In this document: piece by piece, positions 26,641 through 32,753 of the stretch
Layout: each line of letters opens with the position of its first letter
Numbering within the stretch: the stretch's first letter is position 1
Origin: Oscillospiraceae bacterium
Lineage (GTDB): Bacteria; Bacillota; Clostridia; Oscillospirales; Acutalibacteraceae
Reading direction: 5' to 3'
Assembly (NCBI GenBank): GCA_015066165.1
Contig: SVOX01000003.1
Location: forward strand, 1-32,753
Length of the DNA: 32,753 nucleotides
The notes under the pieces: generated by a model
The model's database searches: none
Told to the model about the DNA's origin: nothing
Seen by the model: only the letters and a program-made list of their open reading frames with translations
Position numbers and translations under genes: made by a program

Positions 26641-28071
26641 ATGGCATATTTTAATTACTCAAAAATAAAAGAATTTAGAATTAAAAACAAACTTACCCAA
26701 AAAGATTTAAGCCAGAGTTTAGGTATTAGTAACCGTGCGGTATCGAAATGGGAAAACGGTTTATCTTTTCCCTCAAGCCAACATATTTTTGAACTTTCAA
26801 AAATATTTGGTGTACCAATGGATATTTTTTATTCAAAAAACAGTTCTAATATCCAAAAACCAAAAATTACTGGTATGAGTTCTATAACCGAACTTTATAA
26901 AATAGGAAGAGGACCATCAAGTTCACACACAATAGGGCCTGAAAAGGCGTGTAAAGAATTTTTAAAAGAATATAAGGAAGCCGATTTCTTTAAAGCGGTT
27001 TTATGTGGTTCACTTGCCAAAACGGGCAAAGGTCACGGTACCGATACCGTTATTAAAAAAACTTTTTCACCTTATAAATGCCAAATTGAATTTGATTTTA
27101 ACAAAACCGATTTGCCCCACCCTAATACAATGTATCTTTTGGCTTTTAAAGGTAAAACCCAAATAGCCGAAAAACAAGTGCAAAGTGTTGGTGGTGGAAG
27201 TATTGTTTGGCAAGATGAAAAAGCCACACCCGAAAAAATCATATACCCTCATACAACCTTTAGTGACATTGCAAAATATTGTACACAGCACAATATTCGC
27301 ATTTGGGAATACGCTTTGAAATACGAAGATAATAACTTTAAAAACTTTATGCAAAAAATTTGGACCCAAATGAAAGATACTATTCACAAAGGTCTTGAAA
27401 GTGAAGGTATTTTACCTGGTGGACTTGAACTTCAAAGAAAAGCCAAAACTCTATATGAAAGTCAACACATAGACGAAACTGCCCAAACACGCGAAAACCG
27501 TATGGTATGTTCTTTTGCCTTTGCCACAAGTGAGCAAAACGCCTCGGGCGAAACAATAGTAACTGCTCCTACTTGCGGTGCGGCAGGGGTGCTTCCGGCA
27601 GTTCTTTATTACTACCAAAAGAAAAACGGCTTTACTGACAGCGAAATTGTAAATGCACTAATTACTGCAGGAATTATTGGAAATCTTATCAAAACCAACG
27701 CTTCAATTTCGGGCGCAGAATGTGGCTGTCAAGCCGAAATCGGCTCGGCTTGTGCTATGGCAGCGGCCGCTTTGGCAGAACTATTAGACCTTAATTTTGA
27801 TAAAATTGAATATGCTGCCGAAATTGCCATTGAACATCATTTGGGCCTCACCTGTGACCCAATTTGCGGACTTGTTCAAATTCCTTGTATTGAACGCAAC
27901 GCAGTTGCCGCAATGCGTGCCATAAATGCCGTAAATCTCTCAAGTTTTCTTTGGAGCACTCGTAAAATATCATTAGACAGCGTTATTAAAACAATGAAAG
28001 AAACCGGCCACGACCTGTCTTCACCATATAAAGAAACCTCCGAAGCCGGACTTGCTAAAATAAAATTATAA
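26641..28071 (+). CDS. XRE HTH domain fused to single-chain Fe-S L-serine ammonia-lyase (L-serine dehydratase)
   Basis: aa 1-62 HTH: IKEFRIKNKLTQKDLSQSLGISNRAVSKWENGLSFPSSQHIFELSKIFGVPMDIFY. aa 79-476 lyase: SSITELYKIGRGPSSSHTIGPEKA, GSLAKTGKGHGTDTVI, VTAPTCGAAGVLPAVLYYY, SGAECGCQAEIGSACAMAAAA, LTCDPICGLVQIPCIERNAVAAMRAINA. RBS GTGAGGT. Confidence 0.95.
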   Translation: MAYFNYSKIKEFRIKNKLTQKDLSQSLGISNRAVSKWENGLSFPSSQHIFELSKIFGVPMDIFYSKNSSNIQKPKITGMSSITELYKIGRGPSSSHTIGPEKACKEFLKEYKEADFFKAVLCGSLAKTGKGHGTDTVIKKTFSPYKCQIEFDFNKTDLPHPNTMYLLAFKGKTQIAEKQVQSVGGGSIVWQDEKATPEKIIYPHTTFSDIAKYCTQHNIRIWEYALKYEDNNFKNFMQKIWTQMKDTIHKGLESEGILPGGLELQRKAKTLYESQHIDETAQTRENRMVCSFAFATSEQNASGETIVTAPTCGAAGVLPAVLYYYQKKNGFTDSEIVNALITAGIIGNLIKTNASISGAECGCQAEIGSACAMAAAALAELLDLNFDKIEYAAEIAIEHHLGLTCDPICGLVQIPCIERNAVAAMRAINAVNLSSFLWSTRKISLDSVIKTMKETGHDLSSPYKETSEAGLAKIKL

Positions 28072-28078
28072 TAAAATC

Positions 28079-28126
28079 GCCTTGAAGCACACTCTTTAAG
28101 TTATTGTGCATCAAGGCAATTTTTTT
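28079..28126 (+). terminator. Intrinsic terminator after the HTH-serine dehydratase gene
   Basis: GCCTTGAAGCACA-N13-TGTGCATCAAGGC then AATTTTTTT; 12 of 13 paired. Confidence 0.85.
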
Positions 28127-28128
28127 GA

Positions 28129-30180
28129 TTATTTGGTTTTTTTGGATTTATAACCCGACCAAGCAGAATAATATTTTTTACCGCTTGAAGTCTTGTAAGT
28201 TCGAACTCTTACGTAATATTTTTTCTTTGATTTTAAACCTTTCAACGTTGCAGTTGTTTTCTTGTTGCTTGAAACGGTCAAAATTTTGGTGGTAGATTTG
28301 CTAAACTTTTTAGAAGTTGAATATTGTATTTCATAACCCTTTACTTGTTTTGTCTTTTTTGTAATTTTAACCTTTAAACTCTTCTTTGCTGCTGTGAGTT
28401 TTTTTATAGAAGACTTGGGTGGGTTTATTTTAAACTTAACTGTTTTCGAACCCGAATAATTTCCTTTAAAAGTGACTTTTACTTTGTAACTGCCTAAATT
28501 TTTTCTCTTGCCGTAACACTTTAAAGTATAATATTTCGAAGAAACCGTCTTCCCTGCTGAATCTTTCACAGTAACTTTTGGAGTTTGTACTTTTCCGTTA
28601 TAGTGACAATCGTTCGCTTTTACAGATTTAATCTTTTTTATGGTAACAACGTCATCAAAACGTCCGCATAAAGAACATATTTTTTCGCCTTTGCCATTTT
28701 TATAAAGTGTTGCCTTTTTGGTAGGCACAACTACAAACTTATGTGTCAATTTACTGCCTAAATCTACAACAGTTTTAAATTTATCACAATTTTTTATACA
28801 ACATTTTGCGGTTTTTGTTCCATTTTTAACACAACTCGCATTCTTGTCACTTATATAATTACCATATACGTGCTCGTGGTCGTATTTTGCGGTAACCGCT
28901 CTATCATCACGCACAAAAAACGCCTTTATCAAAAACTTACTGTTATCTTTTGCAGAATTTGCAAAATACGGCCTAATAATTACAGTATGCTTACCGTATT
29001 CAAGCCCTGTAGCCAAAACTGTTGGGGTCATTTGACGAGCCACGGATTTTTCTTCTTGATTATCCACTTTTATACTGTAGTATTCAACCTTGTTATCGTT
29101 TTCACACGTTTCTAATATTGCAATTTCAGTGCCTGTAAATTCAAGTGCAAAACTTACTGATTCATTTTTTTCTATAGAAGCCGCGCCGTCATCACCGAAA
29201 GTCCTAAATGGATTTCCTATATTCATTTCGCTATAATGTTTAAGCTTAAGGTTTTTGCCACCAAGTTCTTGTGATTTTGTAACCAACGCTTCATCTACAT
29301 CAATAACTTCAATATTACCGTCGAGTAAATATTCATTAACCATTTTTGGAAGCGTATGATTTTTAGCGCTGCCGTCATAACTTGAATTAATTAAGCAATT
29401 TTCTAAATATTCCTTAATCGCATCAAAATAAATTTTGTATCCTTTGTTATTAGGGTGAACGTTTGTACCATCATCATAAAAGTATTCAGGCCATTCTTGT
29501 TGTGCTTTTCCAACAGTAATTTTATCCGCCAAAGCACGTCCAATATGTATTGAAGGAATATTATAAGCAACGCAAATTTTTTCGTGTTCCTTTGCTTCGT
29601 CGTGAAGTTCACCTGCTTGGTTGGTGTTTACGTGTGAAATTTCGGTTGTGTAAACTGTCACAATATCACACAAAGGTAACTCTTTTCTGATATTGCGAAC
29701 AATGGTTTCAAACCGCATTCCGTATTCAGCCAACGGTATGTCTTCACCTTGATTATCATAATAATCGTTTATCGCAAATTCAACAAAAACCAAATCCGGC
29801 TTATGTGCTATCACATCGTGATTCAAACGGTAAGCGCCAAACTTAGACCCTGTAGCACCAATTGCACTATTGATATTATTTATGGTTACATTATTAAAAT
29901 TATCTACAAACCATTGCCCAACAAGTCCACGCCAAGAATCAGTTTGGGCATTAGTGGCTCCTGTACCGTTAGTAACCGAACCGCCAAAATAAACAATATT
30001 TAATTCATCGCCTGCGCTAAGTTTAGCGTAGGTATTTTTTAAATCTTGCCCACGCTTATATATGTACTTCTGATATTGATTTGTTTGGCTTGTGGCAAAA
30101 ACCGAGCCAAGCGAACAAACCTCTACAGAAAAAACAATTACTAAAGCCAACACCAAACTAATTGCTTTACGAAATTTCAC
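28129..30180 (-). CDS. Secreted SGNH/GDSL-type hydrolase with Ig-like and C-terminal Lys-rich Fn3-like domain
   Basis: Signal peptide KFRKAISLVLALVIVFSVEVCSLGSVFA; SGNH blocks VYFGGSVTNG, PDLVFVEFAINDY, DDGTNVHPNNKGY. GTG 30180 follows GAAAGGAAGGA (ORF track starts 30225). Confidence 0.88.
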   Translation of the reverse strand: MKFRKAISLVLALVIVFSVEVCSLGSVFATSQTNQYQKYIYKRGQDLKNTYAKLSAGDELNIVYFGGSVTNGTGATNAQTDSWRGLVGQWFVDNFNNVTINNINSAIGATGSKFGAYRLNHDVIAHKPDLVFVEFAINDYYDNQGEDIPLAEYGMRFETIVRNIRKELPLCDIVTVYTTEISHVNTNQAGELHDEAKEHEKICVAYNIPSIHIGRALADKITVGKAQQEWPEYFYDDGTNVHPNNKGYKIYFDAIKEYLENCLINSSYDGSAKNHTLPKMVNEYLLDGNIEVIDVDEALVTKSQELGGKNLKLKHYSEMNIGNPFRTFGDDGAASIEKNESVSFALEFTGTEIAILETCENDNKVEYYSIKVDNQEEKSVARQMTPTVLATGLEYGKHTVIIRPYFANSAKDNSKFLIKAFFVRDDRAVTAKYDHEHVYGNYISDKNASCVKNGTKTAKCCIKNCDKFKTVVDLGSKLTHKFVVVPTKKATLYKNGKGEKICSLCGRFDDVVTIKKIKSVKANDCHYNGKVQTPKVTVKDSAGKTVSSKYYTLKCYGKRKNLGSYKVKVTFKGNYSGSKTVKFKINPPKSSIKKLTAAKKSLKVKITKKTKQVKGYEIQYSTSKKFSKSTTKILTVSSNKKTTATLKGLKSKKKYYVRVRTYKTSSGKKYYSAWSGYKSKKTK

Positions 30181-30231
30181 CTTTAAAATCCTTCCTTTCA
30201 ATAATAAAACATAAGTTAAAATCAAAAATAG

Positions 30232-30256
30232 AAAAAAGTCCCCCTTGGGAACTTTT
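30232..30256 (-). terminator. Intrinsic terminator after the XRE gene
   Basis: Minus strand AAAAGTTCCC-AAGG-GGGACTTTTTT. Confidence 0.78.
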
Positions 30257-30659
30257 ACTTTTCTCCTTTTTCACTGATACCGCGGTATATTTCGCCCACC
30301 ATTCGTTCAATTTTTTCATCAGTTAAATCAGCACCGCCGTCCATAGCAATTATACTTAAAAATTTTTCAGCGCTTTCGCTATCGCCAATTTTACTTTTGA
30401 TTTGTTTTATAACGTAATCACTGTCTTTGTTTTGTGATAAAGTTTTAGGAGAAAATGAAAAAAGTTCGTCTATTGAACAACCAAACGCTTCTGCCATAGC
30501 CGGCAAAAGCAAAACATCGGGAGATGATTTTCCGTTTTCCCATTTTGAAACTGCTTGAAAAGTAACGCCAAGTTTTGTGGCAAGTGCTTCTTGAGTTAAA
30601 CCGCTAATCTTGCGGTATTTTTGAATATTTGCCGATAATATCTTACTAATTGCAGTCAC
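30255..30659 (-). CDS. XRE-family transcriptional regulator
   Basis: ANIQKYRKISGLTQEALATKLGVTFQAVSKWENGKSSPDVLLLPAMAEAFGCSIDELF. GTG start with AAGGAGATG RBS. Confidence 0.93.
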   Translation of the reverse strand: MTAISKILSANIQKYRKISGLTQEALATKLGVTFQAVSKWENGKSSPDVLLLPAMAEAFGCSIDELFSFSPKTLSQNKDSDYVIKQIKSKIGDSESAEKFLSIIAMDGGADLTDEKIERMVGEIYRGISEKGEK

Positions 30660-30698
30660 AAAATCATCTCCTTTTCTTATTCACTAATCTCTACAAAG

Positions 30699-30727
30699 TT
30701 ATTATAACACAATTTTTATATTCTAAC
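30699..30727 (-). promoter_or_regulatory. Putative promoter of the XRE gene
   Basis: Minus strand TTGTTA-N17-TATAAT. Confidence 0.65.
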
Positions 30728-30730
30728 AAT

Positions 30731-30782
30731 AAAACACAGGTTGAATTATTCAACCTGCAGTTGAGAGTATAACCTATGTTTT
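30731..30782. other. Nested/competing hairpins between MATE and XRE genes
   Basis: Inner CAGGTTGAAT-T-ATTCAACCTG (30737..30757); outer AAAACACAGGTT/AACCTATGTTTT (30731..30742 with 30771..30782), one mismatch; both use the same strand segment. Confidence 0.6.
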
Positions 30783-30790
30783 ATTATTAA

Positions 30791-32188
30791 TTACTTATCG
30801 ATAATATTTCTTACCCATATTCCTTTTTTAACAAATATGAACCCTACAATGCATTTCACAAACTCAAGACCTTGAACTATAAAGTATAAAGGCACAATAG
30901 CAAGATTTGTAAAATTTGCAAGAATATATGCCACCGGCACCGCTACACCCCAAGTAAAAAGACTGTCAAACATAAATGTAATTATTGTTCTGCCACCCGA
31001 ACGAATAGTAAAATAACAGTTATGTGCAAAAGCGTGAACCGGCATCAAAACCGCCACGACAAGCAAAAATTTGGTAGCCATTTCTTTTACAACAGTTTCG
31101 GTGTTATAAATATGCGGAACAAAAGGCGCCACAGCAGCCAATACACTGCCCATAACAGCGCAAGTAGCAACGGCCAATGCCAATAACTTCCAGGCAGAAT
31201 CTTTGGCTTTTCTAATTTCATTAGCGCCCAAATGTTGCCCTACAATAATTGCAACAGCGTTACCCATTGTAAGAAATACAACGTTAAACAAATTGTTTAC
31301 GGTGTTTGAAATATTTATTGCCGCCACTACCGATAATCCGCGTACAGAATAGCATTGAAGTTGTACCGCCATACCAAGCGACCATAAAAATTCGTTTATA
31401 AGAAGCGGAAATCCCTTTTTCAAAATATCAAAACATAGCGCTTTTGGAACGTATAAACTCCGAAATGCCGATTTTATAAACTTAAATTTTTCACGTTTTA
31501 CTGCAGTTAAAATTATTATGAATAGCATTTCAACATAACGTGACAAAACGGTGGCAATCGCCGCGCCAACTACACCAAGTTTTGGAAAGCCGAATTTACC
31601 GAAAATAAGTAAGTAATTAAATATGAGATTAACGAAAATAGCAATAACACTTGCTGTCATTGGAAGTTTGGTTTCACCTGTTTCACGCAAAGTGCTTGAG
31701 TAAACCTGTGAGACCGCAAACGGCAAAAGCCCGATTATCATTACTTTTAAATAATTTGTTGCATACCCCAAGGTCGCAACAGCGTCTTGAGCAGATGTAT
31801 CTTCGGCCAAATACATTGAAACAAGTGGTTTTGCGAAAACAAAAAATACTGTACCGCATATTAAAAACATTAAAACAGCAATAACCATTTTTATTCTAAA
31901 GCAATGACGCACACCTTGGGTATCACCTGCACCCGCATATTGAGTTGAAAAAATACCTGCACCTGCAAGTCCGCCAAAAATACAAAGATTAAACACAAAT
32001 ATAAGTTGATTTACAATAGCAACCGCCGACATTTCAAGTGTACCAACTCTACCAACCATTATGTTATCAAGCAAATTAACAACGTTTGTAACGGTATTTT
32101 GCACAATCATTGGTAAAACAATTGCAATAACTCTGCGATAAAAAGCAGCGTCACCAATAAGTTTGCTTTTAATTTTTGAAACTGTCAT
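30791..32188 (-). CDS. MATE family efflux transporter
   Basis: VLPMIVQNTVTNVVNLLDNIMVGRVGTLEMSAVAIVNQLIFVFN and repeated 12-TM MATE architecture; AAGGGA RBS. Confidence 0.94.
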   Translation of the reverse strand: MTVSKIKSKLIGDAAFYRRVIAIVLPMIVQNTVTNVVNLLDNIMVGRVGTLEMSAVAIVNQLIFVFNLCIFGGLAGAGIFSTQYAGAGDTQGVRHCFRIKMVIAVLMFLICGTVFFVFAKPLVSMYLAEDTSAQDAVATLGYATNYLKVMIIGLLPFAVSQVYSSTLRETGETKLPMTASVIAIFVNLIFNYLLIFGKFGFPKLGVVGAAIATVLSRYVEMLFIIILTAVKREKFKFIKSAFRSLYVPKALCFDILKKGFPLLINEFLWSLGMAVQLQCYSVRGLSVVAAINISNTVNNLFNVVFLTMGNAVAIIVGQHLGANEIRKAKDSAWKLLALAVATCAVMGSVLAAVAPFVPHIYNTETVVKEMATKFLLVVAVLMPVHAFAHNCYFTIRSGGRTIITFMFDSLFTWGVAVPVAYILANFTNLAIVPLYFIVQGLEFVKCIVGFIFVKKGIWVRNIIDK

Positions 32189-32268
32189 AAAAATCCCTTA
32201 TTCATATTAAAAGCATCTTATAGAAGTTTAACACTCTACAAGACGCTTAAAATTTTAATTTTATGTAT

Positions 32269-32511
32269 TTATCCCATCATTGCATTCATACAAAACAGGT
32301 AAGCAATTATTCCGCCAATGCACAACGAAATAACAATAATCGATATAACCGTTGCAGTAATATCAATTTTGTCTTTTACAATAAAATCTTTTAAATGTGT
32401 AATTTTTGCAATAAGCATACCGGTAAAAATAAACAATACAATGACTAATACAATAAGTAAGCCAATTGAAAAATTAAACATTGTTTCATGTTGTGGTAAG
32501 ATATTTTTCAT
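32269..32511 (-). CDS. Small two-TM membrane protein of unknown function
   Basis: MKNILPQHETMFNFSIGLLIVLVIVLFIFTGMLIAKITHLKDF...ISIIVISLCIGGIIAYLFCM; RBS GGTG before ATG 32511 (ORF track starts 32520). Confidence 0.65.
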   Translation of the reverse strand: MKNILPQHETMFNFSIGLLIVLVIVLFIFTGMLIAKITHLKDFIVKDKIDITATVISIIVISLCIGGIIAYLFCMNAMMG

Positions 32512-32570
32512 AATTTTCACCTGTTTTTTGAAAATTAAATGACTTTTTACATATTATAACATAAAAAAAT

Positions 32571-32592
32571 AGAGATAGCAAGTGCTATCTCT
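32571..32592 (-). terminator. rRNA operon terminator
   Basis: AGAGATAGCA-AG-TGCTATCTCT, followed by ATTTTTTTAT on the minus strand. Confidence 0.85.
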
Positions 32593-32656
32593 TAAAAAAC
32601 ATATAAAGCTCACACCCTGAAAACTGAACAAGTAATGGAAGGGATCGAAAAAATAG

Positions 32657-32753
32657 GTCAAGCCCTCGGTCTATTAGTACTGCCTAGCACACATGTCACC
32701 ATGCTTACACATGCAGCCTATCAACCCGGTAGTCTTCCGGGGACCTTACTAGC
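32657..32753 (-). rRNA. 23S ribosomal RNA, 3' end (partial, runs off the window)
   Basis: Plus strand GGTCAAGCCCTCGGTCTATTAGTACTGCCTAGC...CAGCCTATCAACCCGGTAGTCTTCCGGGGACCTTACTAGC matches the reverse complement of the conserved bacterial 23S 3' end. Confidence 0.95.

Noticed and set aside
26641-26877. Possibility that the HTH is a separate small gene accidentally joined to the lyase
   Set aside because: No stop or second RBS between them; the internal ATG at 26875 lacks a Shine-Dalgarno, while ATG 26641 has GAGGT at good spacing. Experimental confirmation still needed.
32603-32656. Possible 5S rRNA or tRNA between the terminator and 23S
   Set aside because: Interval is about 54 nt and does not contain 5S or cloverleaf elements; it looks like a normal post-23S spacer.
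1-32753. CRISPR array, prophage, transposase, toxin-antitoxin or defence locus
   Set aside because: No regularly spaced repeats and no Cas, integrase, transposase, restriction or abortive-infection motifs in any listed ORF.

Overview
This 32.75-kb window is AT-rich chromosomal DNA. Gene content points to a low-GC Firmicute of the Clostridia/Oscillospirales type; that placement is inferred, with no search run. I see 19 supported protein-coding genes and the 3' end of a 23S rRNA gene at the right edge. Core genes in order: a class A PBP; a fused MacB-like ABC transporter; an alpha/beta hydrolase, membrane-anchored MurF-like ligase, D-Ala-D-Ala ligase and CDF transporter operon; a lipoprotein divergent from a small XRE regulator; a ymdB-like, SBP5, asp23/yloU, fakA/yloV, recG operon; gap; and a MATE transporter. 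Accessory genes: a secreted BspA-type LRR protein with Cys-rich repeats, a multidomain GH20 protein without a visible signal peptide, a secreted SGNH/GDSL hydrolase, XRE regulators, and a hypothetical protein that may be a degenerate histidine-kinase ATPase fold. The most striking object is at 26641..28071. It is one ORF joining an N-terminal XRE helix-turn-helix to a complete single-chain Fe-S L-serine dehydratase. A 23-bp near-perfect dyad overlaps the -35 box of its own promoter. I propose it as a candidate enzyme/regulator ('trigger enzyme'). No CRISPR array, tRNA, phage or transposase was found. All family assignments come from motif recognition by eye.
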